IMG/VR virus record: IMGVR_UViG_3300021961_000233 | Coordinates: 1 to 39,562 of that record | DNA from: a virus | Strand: one strand, 5' to 3' | Length of the DNA stretch: 39,562 nt | Shown here: in pieces, positions 26,930 through 35,406 of the stretch | How positions within the stretch are numbered: the stretch's first letter is position 1 | Layout of the letters: each line of letters opens with the position of its first letter | The notes under the pieces: generated by a model | What the model was told of the DNA's origin: nothing | Seen by the model: the letters and a program-made list of their open reading frames with translations, nothing else | Database searches by the model: none | Made by a program: the position numbers and the translations under genes

Positions 26930-27558
26930 CCGATATTAAACTCATCTTCAAGGGTTTCAATATCATCTTCACCTGTGGTAGGTGCATTACGCAGCCTGTC
27001 CAACAGTTCTTTTTGGGCATCCGGAGTCGGACGGGGCATTACTTCGTCCATAGACTTCAGGTTTACCAGAACTTCTTTTTCTGAATCAGAAAGAGCACGC
27101 GGCTTGCATTTCAGAGCCTGCAACTGATACTCTACATTGTACGGCAGAGGTCCAGTCTTTACACGCTTGAAACAAATATCCCAGCCAGTGTCAACATCAG
27201 TCGGGTCGCCAAGGTCTTCAGCAGCAGTAAGAATCTGCTCCCAAAGCTTTTTCTTCAGATTAATTACTTTAATCTGACCATTGTCTATGCACTGCATAGC
27301 GTAGCTCCAGCCACACTTCAGGTCGGGATAGAACTCACGAACCCAATCTTTTTCTTTGTTGTTGAAACGCTCTTCGTTTCTATCAAAGGACAAACACTCA
27401 AGAGGAAGATTCTTGTTGTTTTCGCCTGTTACCCAGTAGACGTAACGAGCAAGTACATCACCGACCAGGCGAACTTTGTTGTCGCCGTCGTTGTACTGAT
27501 AAGTAACGATATTGGATTTCTGGGCTTCGCCCTTTGTTTGATTAAATGCTAATGCCAT
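26926..27558 (-). CDS. Single-stranded DNA-binding protein, gp32-like
   Basis: 210 residues. The body (QYNDGDNKVRLVGDVLARYV, LPLECLSFDRNEERFN, KCGWSYAMQCID, GWDICFKRVKTGP) matches the OB-fold SSB of many phages. The last 20 residues are very acidic (GEDDIETLEDEFNIG), the tail by which gp32-type proteins bind polymerase and recombination partners. AGGAG lies eight bases before ATG 27558. The gene looks richer in G+C than its neighbours, compatible with high expression. It sits directly ahead of the SbcD/SbcC genes. No zinc-binding Cys set like that of T4 gp32 is clear. Confidence 0.75.
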   Translation of the reverse strand: MALAFNQTKGEAQKSNIVTYQYNDGDNKVRLVGDVLARYVYWVTGENNKNLPLECLSFDRNEERFNNKEKDWVREFYPDLKCGWSYAMQCIDNGQIKVINLKKKLWEQILTAAEDLGDPTDVDTGWDICFKRVKTGPLPYNVEYQLQALKCKPRALSDSEKEVLVNLKSMDEVMPRPTPDAQKELLDRLRNAPTTGEDDIETLEDEFNIG

Positions 27559-27968
27559 ACTATTTTCTCCTGTGGGACTTCTTCATATAGAAAATGAAGT
27601 TTACCTTCAGAATCTACACTAAGTAGCCTATTGTTGTTTATTTCTTCAAAAATTATCTCATCTTCGGGTAGAAGAAGAGTATCTACAGTAATATCTCCTG
27701 TTGCTAGAAAATTAGCTAAATTTCTAGTTGCAGCAAGAGAAATATACGTTCCGACTTCTCGTTGCGTATATTTATAGGCGTTTTCAAATAGTGTTTTTGG
27801 ATTCACTAAAAAACTTTCGCCTATAAAGTCAAACCCTTTATAAGTATACAAAGGGTCGTACTTATTCTGTGGTATTGTATCGTAAGTCAACATACGCATA
27901 ATATTAAGACACGTATGAAGATTGCCTCTCGATAATCTAAAAACTTTTTTCCAGTTGAATAAGACCAT
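27549..27968 (-). CDS. Conserved-looking small protein, function unknown; start uncertain
   Basis: 139 residues from ATG 27968. Contains NIMRMLTYDTIPQNKYDPLY and YKGFDFIGESFLVNP and ends EEVPQEKIVWH; no family recognised, no membrane segment. The start is a puzzle. Promoter P2 has its -10 at 27970-27975, so a transcript from it would begin near 27963, after this ATG. A start at ATG 27899 would lie on that transcript but is 25 bases from the nearest GAGAGG. The upstream in-frame TTG at 27998 is inside the -35 and can be dismissed. The 3' end overlaps the SSB start. Confidence 0.6.
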   Translation of the reverse strand: MVLFNWKKVFRLSRGNLHTCLNIMRMLTYDTIPQNKYDPLYTYKGFDFIGESFLVNPKTLFENAYKYTQREVGTYISLAATRNLANFLATGDITVDTLLLPEDEIIFEEINNNRLLSVDSEGKLHFLYEEVPQEKIVWH

Positions 27969-27969
27969 T

Positions 27970-28009
27970 ATTATATCAAATATTTTAACTTTTGTCAAGA
28001 ACTATTTTT
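27970..28009 (-). promoter_or_regulatory. Promoter P2, AAATAATTC-boxed sigma70 type
   Basis: Reading leftward: AAAAATAGTTC box (one base different from the family box), TTGACA at 27998-27993, 17-base spacer, TATAAT at 27975-27970, with TGA before the -10. The box abuts the stop codon of the helicase gene at 28010. It should drive the unknown gene, ssb, sbcD, sbcC, resolvase, flap endonuclease and nrdAB, down to the terminator at 20171-20193. Confidence 0.9.
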
Positions 28010-29293
28010 TTATAGCTGTTTAATTTCATAGCCTTGTTTCATGTAGTATCCAATCCTATTTGAAGCTTGTTTTCTAGCAGTATTCCCTTTCAGATGTATA
28101 TCTACAATCTTCGGGGACTTCTTACCAGGGTGTGTTCGAATAACCCTACCAATAAGCTGTGTAAGGAGAGGGTCATTGTTTATAGGAGTACCTAGAATCA
28201 GACAACTTAGATTATTCACTGAGATGCCTTCGGAAAATATCGCTTGCGTTCCATATAGAATACTCTTTCTACCAGAAAATACTTCGTTGATTAAATCTTC
28301 ACGTTGTTCGTGAGGAACCTCTCCAGTCACACAGATTGCTGCTTCTCCGCTAAGTTCTGCACACTTCTTTAGAAATGCAACTCGGTCACTTACAACTAGA
28401 ACTTTGTGGCCTCTCGTAGCATAAGCACTTGCAATCATGGCAACTGTATGACGATACTCTTCATTGTTTGCGAGATTGTTGACTCGCGTAGCCCACGGTA
28501 TTCTTGCTCCGTCCATGAAACGTATTTCTGAACGAAAGACATCCACCGAAGGAGTCATAAAGTTTTCTCTTGGTGGTTTGTACACATTTGGACTAAAATA
28601 GTCACGGAATACAACGTGTTTGCCATCCTTTCTTTCTATTGTTCCCGAGAGTCCTATCTTGTAGCGACAGTAATTAGTGTCCAAGACTCTGGAAAAAGTT
28701 GGACTACTTACGTGGTGCATCTCGTCTAATATAAGTGTTCCGAATTCTTTTTTAATTTTGTCTATGTTTCGGTAGAGTGTCTGAGTGTTTCCAATTACAA
28801 TCGGAGTGTCAAGTTCGAACTTACCACTACCAATAATGCCTGGCTCAAATCCATAGACTTTCTTTACTTCTTTTGCCCACTGTGTTCGTAGTGGTACTGT
28901 ATGTGTGATGACTAGAGTCTTCTGTCCAAGTTTTCCGGCTATGGCCAACCCCGTGAAGGTCTTACCCCAGCTTACCCAAGCATTAATAATTGCACTGTCT
29001 TCAATAGAATTGTATACTTCTGCTTGACTTTCTCTTAATTCGTACTGAAACTTTGGAAACTCTACTGGCACCAGTATTCGTTTGTCCACTATTTCATAGT
29101 GGTCAGGAATCAAATCTATACGACCCATAGGCATCGTAATAATACTTTTATTTACAATGCCCATGTTTTTAATTACAATAGGTGGGTCTAAAGGATTGGG
29201 AGCTGGAACTTTGTAAGTAAGTTCTTTATCAATCTTACTTCTTAGTTCTTCATCACAATCCATATAGATTCGATTACTGAGTACTGCTTTCAT
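28010..29293 (-). CDS. Superfamily 2 DNA helicase, UvsW / T5 D10-like
   Basis: 427 residues. Helicase motifs occur in order: an upstream LRESQAEVY (Q-like), motif I NAWVSWGKT (Lys111; the first Gly of Walker A is replaced), motif II DEMHH (190-194), motif III SGT (216-218), then FSEGISV and motif VI QLIGRVIR. UvsW and D10 helicases unwind and branch-migrate recombination intermediates, linking origin and recombination replication. ATG 29293 overlaps the PhoH stop (ATGA) with AGGA upstream. Its stop lies directly at the upstream box of P2. Confidence 0.88.
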   Translation of the reverse strand: MKAVLSNRIYMDCDEELRSKIDKELTYKVPAPNPLDPPIVIKNMGIVNKSIITMPMGRIDLIPDHYEIVDKRILVPVEFPKFQYELRESQAEVYNSIEDSAIINAWVSWGKTFTGLAIAGKLGQKTLVITHTVPLRTQWAKEVKKVYGFEPGIIGSGKFELDTPIVIGNTQTLYRNIDKIKKEFGTLILDEMHHVSSPTFSRVLDTNYCRYKIGLSGTIERKDGKHVVFRDYFSPNVYKPPRENFMTPSVDVFRSEIRFMDGARIPWATRVNNLANNEEYRHTVAMIASAYATRGHKVLVVSDRVAFLKKCAELSGEAAICVTGEVPHEQREDLINEVFSGRKSILYGTQAIFSEGISVNNLSCLILGTPINNDPLLTQLIGRVIRTHPGKKSPKIVDIHLKGNTARKQASNRIGYYMKQGYEIKQL

Positions 29294-29949
29294 ATTCCTA
29301 GGTCTGTTCTCGCAATAATATATTTTTTTACGAATTCACTGCGTACAATATCTACTGTACCGAATTCTATTAAATCAAACTCATTCATGGCTTTCAATAT
29401 TCGTATAAATGAGTTAAGGCCGTTCTCAGTTAAATCACTCTGCCTAAAATCTCCGCAGAAAATAACTCTACAATTCTGTCCGATACGAGTTATAATCGAA
29501 TCAAGTTCATGTAAAGTCATGTTTTGACATTCATCTATGAGAACTACTGCATCTCTAAGAGTAATTCCTCGAATGAATGAAGTAGTCATAAAGTGTACTA
29601 GATGTTTTGTTTTCAGTATCTCGTATGCATCGCCACGTTGAAAGAGTTCGATACATATATCTTTGTACGGTTCTTCGTATACTGATGCTTTTTCTTTCTC
29701 AGTTCCAGGTAAAAACCCTATATCACGGGTAGGAACTGCACTTCGAATTATTACTAATTTTTCTTTATCGTTTTTAAGTATATCATCAAATGCTAAATAG
29801 CAAGAGATAAATGTTTTACCTGTGCCTGCAACTCCGTGCAGTACAAGATGTTTTTCTGATTCAAATGTTAAAAGTTGATTTTGTGTAAGTGGTTCTATTT
29901 CTTGTAAACTTAGATTTGCTGCTTGTATAAGTCTATTTCTTTTTGCCAT
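29290..29949 (-). CDS. phoH: PhoH-like ATPase
   Basis: 219 residues from ATG 29949, which overlaps the stop of the upstream gene (TAATG) and has CGGAGA in front; the 30-residue extension upstream lies in the other gene and is rejected. Walker A GVAGTGKT is followed by VIIRSAVPTRDIGFLPG, the PhoH signature, then Walker B VVLIDECQNM and RVIFCGDFRQSDL. PhoH genes are common in marine phages, but their role is unsettled; an RNA helicase/NTPase function has been proposed. Here it sits inside the replication operon between an unknown gene and the UvsW-like helicase. Confidence 0.88.
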   Translation of the reverse strand: MAKRNRLIQAANLSLQEIEPLTQNQLLTFESEKHLVLHGVAGTGKTFISCYLAFDDILKNDKEKLVIIRSAVPTRDIGFLPGTEKEKASVYEEPYKDICIELFQRGDAYEILKTKHLVHFMTTSFIRGITLRDAVVLIDECQNMTLHELDSIITRIGQNCRVIFCGDFRQSDLTENGLNSFIRILKAMNEFDLIEFGTVDIVRSEFVKKYIIARTDLGI

Positions 29950-30440
29950 TATACTTTTCTCCGAGTATCCTTTTTTACTTCTTCGGAATACTCGTACAAC
30001 TTCCAGGGAAGTTCTTGATAGTAGAGTATGCCAGCCCACAACATTCCAGTCTCAGGCGGACGAATAATTTTGAGTGGCTGTCTTTCGCCTTCCAAGTGAA
30101 GAACACTTGCCACTACTTTTCTATCTATCTTTTTTATCTTCTTATATCGAAGGGGAAGCATCTTAGTTTTTTGGTAGATAAACACAAATCCTGTACTATC
30201 TATGAATACATTTTTAGTTTGCTTTATCATTCCCGTAAAATCCAAAATAGCTTTAGTTAAAGGAAGGACTTCAAAAGAGGTTTGTAGTCTTCGTATTCCA
30301 AGAGTTTCACCTCTCATGTTTGTGTCATCTACTACTTTTCCATCCACAAACAACAATCCATCCACTCTCTCCCAATTAGAAGAAGGGAGTGGATAGATTG
30401 GAAATGTAATAGAGGATACTCCTCTAAAAGTCAGTACCAT
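29949..30440 (-). CDS. Conserved phage protein of unknown function
   Basis: 163 residues from ATG 30440, inside the last codons of the polymerase gene. Beta-rich with notable segments FPIYPLPSSNWERVDGLL, VDGKVVDDTNMRGETLGI and IRRLQTSFEVLP; basic C-terminus. No catalytic motif, membrane segment or zinc site is visible and the family is not recognised. Its location between DNA polymerase and PhoH suggests a replication-related or DNA-binding role, which is inference. The longer form starting at 30476 would lie further inside the polymerase gene and is less likely. Confidence 0.6.
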   Translation of the reverse strand: MVLTFRGVSSITFPIYPLPSSNWERVDGLLFVDGKVVDDTNMRGETLGIRRLQTSFEVLPLTKAILDFTGMIKQTKNVFIDSTGFVFIYQKTKMLPLRYKKIKKIDRKVVASVLHLEGERQPLKIIRPPETGMLWAGILYYQELPWKLYEYSEEVKKDTRRKV

Positions 30441-32697
30441 ACATCTTGTCCCACTTGCCCATAGAGTAGTCGTCACCTACTTCGAAGTCGCATCCAATGG
30501 GAGCACCTGGAATGCTAACGCCTCTATCGAGCTGAACAAAGTGTCGTAGTTTATCTGTGTAGTGGTCAATCTCATCTTCCGGAACTTCGGCTAGAATCGA
30601 GTCATGCACTAGTGCAAATATCCTTGCTTTCATGTTGTGAGTCTTGATGTAACTATTCATGTCTATTGCACCTAGAAGGTTAATATCAGAAGCAGTAGAC
30701 TGCACCAAAAAATTAAGACCAGACCTAACTGTATGACTTCGAATAGCCTTATCGGAAGACTCAACGTTGGGTAGGCGTCGCTTCCTACCAAAGAAACTAT
30801 AAATGAAGCCATTTGCTTCAATAAATTTCTCATTCTGAGTAATCCATTTACGTAGACTGCTGAAGGATTTAAAATAATCATTGATTACTTCCTGAGCCTC
30901 GCTTGGGCTGAAGAACGAACCAGAACTTTTTGTAACTTCTGAACTGATTTTTCTTGCACCAGCACCGTACATAATACCAAAGGTTACAGCTTTGGCAGCC
31001 TGTCTTTCCACAGAGTATAACTCTGCTACTTGTTCCACATCACATGGAAGTTTAAAAACTGTTTTAGCAATTGTACTATGAAAGTTTCCGCCTGAACGGA
31101 ACACATCCATAAGAGCTTTGTCGTTGGCTAACACTGCCGCAACATATACCTCGGCAGTTGTCAAGTCCATTGCGACAATCTTTGACCCCGCTGCAGCTTT
31201 GATACAACCCTTGACCGAAGGATTGTCGCGAGGAAGCTGCTGCATATTTAGTTTACCACTAGAACTAAGGCGGCCAGAAGTTGTACCGTGCAGATTGAAG
31301 CCAGTACGTAAGTGGCTATCTTTGTCCAGCTGCGGTATGATTTTGTCCAAATAAGTATTCTTAATTTTGGATTTTTGACGTATGTCAAGGATAAGTCGTG
31401 GTACTTCCGAATCCTCGGCAAGTCTTTCAAGTACTTCCGCATCCGTTGAGTCCGCGCCTGTTCCTGTTTTCTTGCCAGTAGGGGATAAGCCAAGCCAATC
31501 AAAAAGTAAAGAGCGAAGCTGTACTGTACTATTTGGATTAAAAGATTTTCCATTAAATACCTCGAACTCGCTAACCTTTGGGTTTTCGTAGAGAGTAGCG
31601 ATAGCTTTGTCAATATCAGACTGCATAATTTCTTGAGCCTGGTACAGACGAGTCTTATCGAAAGGCACACCGTTATCCTGAATATCAATCAGAAAACGAG
31701 TACCTGGTATTAGAATATTCTCATACACCCACAAAAGTTTCGGGTTTTGCTTTATCTTTTTGAACTTCTCAAAGATTAGAAAAGTTACTAAAGAGTCCAT
31801 AGCAGCATAAGTTTTCATAACTTCAAAGGGGATCCACTCCCACTGAAAGTCACCTTTGAGAATACCATGTTCTTTGCGATACTGGTCCATCCAGTCGTAC
31901 ATTGGTTTCTCGTAGTCTCCATACGGAGTATGCTTTACTGCCAACTGTTTCAGGCCATGATTGCCTGGAACTTCATTGATAAGATATGACAACAGCATAG
32001 TATCTTCAAAGCGAGGAAACTCGAAATTGAAATGATACTGAAAGAATGCCATATCGAATTTTGCATTGTGAAAGATTACAATCTTCTTACGAAAAAGTTC
32101 AGCAAGAAGTGATTCTGTAGTCTCGTCAAAGCAATCTGTGTTGAGGTAAGCACCACGCTGTCCATCATAGCACAGAGACAGACCAAGCATATAACCATCA
32201 CGAGGATACAGTCCAGTGGTCTCGGAGTCGAGAGCAATGTATTCGCCTGGATGGTCAATAGCAGCCTGCACAAAGGCATTAGCTTTTGCAGTATCTTCGA
32301 TACCGAAAGCAATGCTGTCATCTACTTCTTTGTCCAAGATTTCACCGTTTATGTACTTGATGATATTGGACTTAGAGTCTTCCCATGTCCGTCTGGCTTC
32401 TGGTTTAAATGCGAGCATGGACGGATTAATTACGGGTAGAAACTTTTGTTCTACACGTTTTCCTGAGTATTCTGTAACTGAATTTATCTTGGTAAAGTAT
32501 TTCAGTGATTCACTTCCAACGAGAATTACCCAGTCATAAAGACTAGGGTCAATGTTAATATCACAATCTCGTTTTAGAACTTTCTTTATTGCCGGATTTG
32601 AACAGAGTTGAAACTGGTCAAAGTCAAAAGCATTGTCAAATTCTTTCTTGAAATTAGTCTTACTAGGTTTAGTTTCTATTAATGCAACTTTAGGCAT
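30424..32697 (-). CDS. DNA polymerase, family A, with 3'-5' exonuclease and UDG-like N-domain
   Basis: 757 residues from ATG 32697 (GGAG ten bases upstream). Residues ~50-118 (YDWVILVGSESLKYF, LPVINPSMLAFKPE) look like a uracil-DNA-glycosylase fold, perhaps non-catalytic. The proofreading domain has Asp157/Glu159 (LDSETTG), Asp215 (HNAKFDMAF) and Tyr297-x3-Asp301. Polymerase motifs: B has Arg565, Lys569, Phe573, Tyr577 (RQAAKAVTFGIMYG); C is VHDS (His698, Asp699). Motif A is unusual: MDLTTAEVYVA keeps Asp511 and Glu516, but the usual DYSQIELR Arg is Tyr518. The residue equivalent to E. coli Phe762 is Phe573. There is no 5' nuclease domain; a separate gene supplies it. This is the replicative polymerase, close in organisation to T5 D9. 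Confidence 0.93.
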   Translation of the reverse strand: MPKVALIETKPSKTNFKKEFDNAFDFDQFQLCSNPAIKKVLKRDCDINIDPSLYDWVILVGSESLKYFTKINSVTEYSGKRVEQKFLPVINPSMLAFKPEARRTWEDSKSNIIKYINGEILDKEVDDSIAFGIEDTAKANAFVQAAIDHPGEYIALDSETTGLYPRDGYMLGLSLCYDGQRGAYLNTDCFDETTESLLAELFRKKIVIFHNAKFDMAFFQYHFNFEFPRFEDTMLLSYLINEVPGNHGLKQLAVKHTPYGDYEKPMYDWMDQYRKEHGILKGDFQWEWIPFEVMKTYAAMDSLVTFLIFEKFKKIKQNPKLLWVYENILIPGTRFLIDIQDNGVPFDKTRLYQAQEIMQSDIDKAIATLYENPKVSEFEVFNGKSFNPNSTVQLRSLLFDWLGLSPTGKKTGTGADSTDAEVLERLAEDSEVPRLILDIRQKSKIKNTYLDKIIPQLDKDSHLRTGFNLHGTTSGRLSSSGKLNMQQLPRDNPSVKGCIKAAAGSKIVAMDLTTAEVYVAAVLANDKALMDVFRSGGNFHSTIAKTVFKLPCDVEQVAELYSVERQAAKAVTFGIMYGAGARKISSEVTKSSGSFFSPSEAQEVINDYFKSFSSLRKWITQNEKFIEANGFIYSFFGRKRRLPNVESSDKAIRSHTVRSGLNFLVQSTASDINLLGAIDMNSYIKTHNMKARIFALVHDSILAEVPEDEIDHYTDKLRHFVQLDRGVSIPGAPIGCDFEVGDDYSMGKWDKMYGTDF

Positions 32698-33517
32698 ATA
32701 GTTTATTCTCCAAATTTCGTACTTGGGTTTCATTCAGTGCGCCAGGGTCAGTATCACGCATATGAACATTCCTGGCTTCGAGACCAACTTTCTCGCACAG
32801 AAGTTTTATTTCTGCAGCAGCTTTCTGTCCTGCATCGTCTCCGTCAAAGAAAATATCTATGTGGTCTACTCCTTGCATCTTCGCAAGAAGTAGCTTATCT
32901 TCATTGAGGTTTTGAGTGCCAAAACAACACACTGCGTTCGTTAATCCTTTATCATATAAGTTTAATACATCATAAACTCCCTCCACAAGTATTATTTTCC
33001 CTTGACGTGGATTTATTTTAGGATAAAGAGGTAGTCTTACACCTGAGGGTACAAACTTATATTTTGGGTCACCATTCGAGGTATGTCTGCCTTGAAATGC
33101 TACTATATTTCCAGATATATCTCGAATAGGAAACACAATTCTTCCAATAAAATCTCGTTCGCTATTCTGAAAAGCCTCAAACTTTTTATATGTTTCAGGC
33201 TTGATATTTCTCCAGTTACCAATATAAGGTATAGAGTTTGAAGGAAAAGATAAGCCTACACATTCCGCACGTTTCTCAACAATTTTTCTTTTTAATAGTT
33301 CTCTGCGTATCTGTAGTTGACTTACCTTCTCCCCAAACTTATAAAAAATGTTGCCCTTGAATCCACAAGCAAAACAGTTAAATACTCCAGTTACCTGGTC
33401 GATTCTCATGCTTGGATTTTTGTCGTCATGCTCTGGGTTTAAGCACGACACCACAAAGTCCTGCCCTTTTGGGGCAAAGCTAATCTTCTGTTTTGCTAGT
33501 AGTTCTTGGACTGTCAT
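32690..33517 (-). CDS. DNA primase (zinc finger plus TOPRIM)
   Basis: 275 residues. An N-terminal zinc finger uses Cys25, His30, Cys48 and Cys51 (CLNPEHDDKNPSMRID, FNCFACGFKG), as in DnaG and T7 gp4. A middle catalytic core (FIGRIVFPIRDISGNIVAFQ) leads into TOPRIM with Glu179 (LVEGVYD) and Asp225/Asp227 (FFDGDDAG). No helicase part is attached; the DnaB-like helicase is a separate gene upstream. It makes RNA primers for lagging-strand synthesis. ATG 33517 lies inside the preceding 60-residue gene with no clear Shine-Dalgarno site, suggesting coupling; its end overlaps the polymerase start. Confidence 0.92.
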   Translation of the reverse strand: MTVQELLAKQKISFAPKGQDFVVSCLNPEHDDKNPSMRIDQVTGVFNCFACGFKGNIFYKFGEKVSQLQIRRELLKRKIVEKRAECVGLSFPSNSIPYIGNWRNIKPETYKKFEAFQNSERDFIGRIVFPIRDISGNIVAFQGRHTSNGDPKYKFVPSGVRLPLYPKINPRQGKIILVEGVYDVLNLYDKGLTNAVCCFGTQNLNEDKLLLAKMQGVDHIDIFFDGDDAGQKAAAEIKLLCEKVGLEARNVHMRDTDPGALNETQVRNLENKLYA

Positions 33518-33662
33518 TTAAAACTGGTTCTATTCCTAAAAATTTTCTCGCTTCGTTTCTTACTTCTTCTGTTACTGCATGACCAAAATCTTCTGGGTCT
33601 AATAATTTATTTAGAAAAACAACTATATCGTTATCTAACAGTCTATTATTAATCTCAATCAT
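33480..33662 (-). CDS. Small protein of unknown function
   Basis: 60 residues from ATG 33662, with AGG eleven bases before it. It is acidic in the middle (DPEDFGHAVTEEVRNEARKF) with a Thr/Ser-rich end. It overlaps the primase start by 38 bases and begins three bases after the upstream 96-residue gene ends. Position in a tight operon supports it being real; no motif or family is recognised. Confidence 0.5.
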   Translation of the reverse strand: MIEINNRLLDNDIVVFLNKLLDPEDFGHAVTEEVRNEARKFLGIEPVLNDSPRTTSKTED

Positions 33663-33664
33663 AG

Positions 33665-33955
33665 TTACTTACCTATGTGTGTTATATCGTTAGTAGGTAT
33701 AACCTGGTATGCGCCTTTGTTGTATGCTACAGCAACAGGATACTGCTTTGATATTTCCTGCTTGAAAAAACTTATCTCTGCACCCTCAATCTTTTTGTTC
33801 GACATCAAAGATTTGTACTCTGGTGTCGGACGCCTATAAGGCTCACTAGTAGGAACGTAGTCTTCGAACTTACTAGCTGTTCTGCGAGGACGCGGAGGTA
33901 ACTTCTTTCTTTTGCGCGACAATGGGCGATAAGAATTACAAGTATAAACCATCAT
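33665..33955 (-). CDS. Small basic protein of unknown function, first gene after promoter P3
   Basis: 96 residues; two consecutive ATGs at the start with GGAGA nine to twelve bases upstream. The first ~40 residues are very basic and Pro-rich (SRKRKKLPPRPRRTASKF), suggesting nucleic-acid contact. The C-terminal half (QYPVAVAYNKGAYQVIPT) looks like a small beta domain. It is the first gene of the primase-polymerase operon, its leader containing half of a large inverted repeat. Function unknown. Confidence 0.55.
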   Translation of the reverse strand: MMVYTCNSYRPLSRKRKKLPPRPRRTASKFEDYVPTSEPYRRPTPEYKSLMSNKKIEGAEISFFKQEISKQYPVAVAYNKGAYQVIPTNDITHIGK

Positions 33956-33963
33956 AAAAAGAA

Positions 33964-34012
33964 TCTCCAGTTGTCAAAAATATAATATATTATACATTAA
34001 AACAGCTGGAGA
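33964..34012. repeat. Inverted repeat bracketing the -10 of promoter P3
   Basis: TCTCCAGTTGT (33964-33974) and ACAGCTGGAGA (34002-34012) match as inverted arms at 10 of 11 positions, separated by 27 very A+T-rich bases that hold the -10 and the likely transcription start. The left arm also contains the Shine-Dalgarno site of the following gene. It could be a two-site operator or, in read-through RNA, a hairpin hiding that site. Confidence 0.5.
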
Positions 34013-34028
34013 GTCAAGAATTATTTTT
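33989..34028 (-). promoter_or_regulatory. Promoter P3, AAATAATTC-boxed sigma70 type
   Basis: Reading leftward: AAAAATAATTC box at 34028-34018, TTGACT at 34017-34012, 17-base spacer, TATAAT at 33994-33989. The box touches the helicase stop codon. It should drive the 96- and 60-residue genes, primase, polymerase, the unknown gene, PhoH and the UvsW-like helicase. Confidence 0.9.
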
Positions 34029-35380
34029 TATAAATCATCAATGTCTTCATCTGATTTTTGGTCATTATCCTCTCGCTCTTTCGGAGAGAGAACAGATTCT
34101 GGACCAATCTTCAGAGTCTCCCAATCCATCTTTGAAGTAAAAGATTTCATAGCAGCAGACCGCATTTTTACACAGTTGAAGGTGACACACGCATCCTCCT
34201 GCTCCCACGTTTCAAGTGCATAAGCAGCATCTGCTGCGTCAAGTATGCCCTTTGCAAAACGTGCTTCGCCCGTTGCGTCTGTCTGATAAGGAGAGAACAC
34301 AGGTACTTCGTATTCCTGCGCCATAGACTTGAGTGCTTTACTCACTTCAATCTGCTCTGTCCAATCGTATTGACCGCCGCGAGAGGGAAGATTAGAACGC
34401 CTTACTTGATTTAGATAATCCACAATTACAATGCCAGGCTTGATTCTTGCTACTTGTTTATCAAGTGTTGCACGAATCTTTGCTACAGTAAGTCCAGCGT
34501 CATAGACTACATCTAACTGCCGAGTCGGGAGAAGCTCGTGGTTAGATTTTAGACTTGAATGTAACTTGTCAAAGTCTCTGTGGTTATGGTACTCTTTCAG
34601 GCGTTCTTGTCCTTCGGTGTAGCGATTCGCCCACCAAGAGGCAACTTTCTCCCACTCTACAACGCTCAGGTTTTTCATCTTCAGCCTAGAGAATGGTACA
34701 CCCGTTGCGATTGAACAGCAGCGTTGAAGAATAGACCTGCTATCCATTTCAATAGTAAAATAGATTGCAGACTTACCAGAAGCTACCATGTTGTTTGCTA
34801 GATTTGCACAGGTAATTGACTTACCTGCACCACGCCTGCCACCTACTAGAATCATATCTCTCGGAGAGAATTGAATCTCGTAATCGTAGTCGTAGTTCAA
34901 ACCCAGTGCAACATACTTCTGGAGTTCTTCCTCAGATTCCCACAACGGAATACTTTGCATACTCTCGTCTGGGTCTTGAATATCTACTTTTTCTTCTACA
35001 TCAAGAACAATCTGATGAAGTTCGTTTATAGACTCCTCTGCATCATTAAATGCAATAGAGTTGTCTACATACTTTTCGAGAGACGTGAGAATCTCTTTCT
35101 GTGCGTACTCATTCTTTAGATACTGAAGTAGAGCATATGGGTCTAGCTCTAAGTCATTTGCACCTTGAATGGCATAGATTTTCTCTTTTGCCTGAGCATC
35201 GCGTACAGAGTAGTGAAGGTCATCAAATGTAGGCAGATGATGATTCTTTTCATTGTGCTTTGTTATCACATCATAAATGATATGATACTCTTTCGGCAGG
35301 TAATTTTTGCGCGTAAGACTCCATGTATCAGAGTCCTGACACGCAATAACCTGCTTAATGAAAGCACTAGCTAGATTCAA
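34028..35380 (-). CDS. Replicative DNA helicase, DnaB-like
   Basis: 450 residues. The N-terminal ~130 residues are helical (IYDVITKHNEKNHHLPTFDD) as in DnaB N-domains. Residues ~165-420 form the RecA-like motor: Walker A GGRRGAGKS (180-188), AIYFTIEMDSRSILQRC and Walker B GIVIVDYLNQVRR. The start appears to be TTG 35380: GGGAGA lies seven bases upstream, while the nearby ATG and GTG run straight into stops. The gene begins only 27 bases after a strong terminator with no promoter in between, so its expression may depend on read-through. Hexameric unwinding at the fork with the separate primase is the expected role. Confidence 0.9.
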   Translation of the reverse strand: MNLASAFIKQVIACQDSDTWSLTRKNYLPKEYHIIYDVITKHNEKNHHLPTFDDLHYSVRDAQAKEKIYAIQGANDLELDPYALLQYLKNEYAQKEILTSLEKYVDNSIAFNDAEESINELHQIVLDVEEKVDIQDPDESMQSIPLWESEEELQKYVALGLNYDYDYEIQFSPRDMILVGGRRGAGKSITCANLANNMVASGKSAIYFTIEMDSRSILQRCCSIATGVPFSRLKMKNLSVVEWEKVASWWANRYTEGQERLKEYHNHRDFDKLHSSLKSNHELLPTRQLDVVYDAGLTVAKIRATLDKQVARIKPGIVIVDYLNQVRRSNLPSRGGQYDWTEQIEVSKALKSMAQEYEVPVFSPYQTDATGEARFAKGILDAADAAYALETWEQEDACVTFNCVKMRSAAMKSFTSKMDWETLKIGPESVLSPKEREDNDQKSDEDIDDL

Positions 35381-35406
35381 TCACATTTCTCCCGAACGCT
35401 AAAAAA

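Noticed and set aside
27996-27998. TTG as start of the gene ending at 27549
   Set aside because: It is part of the TTGACA -35 of promoter P2 and has no Shine-Dalgarno site.
33949-33977. A further TTGACA on the minus strand at 33977-33972
   Set aside because: No -10 lies 16-18 bases downstream, the AAATAATTC box is missing, and it is already within the P3 leader.
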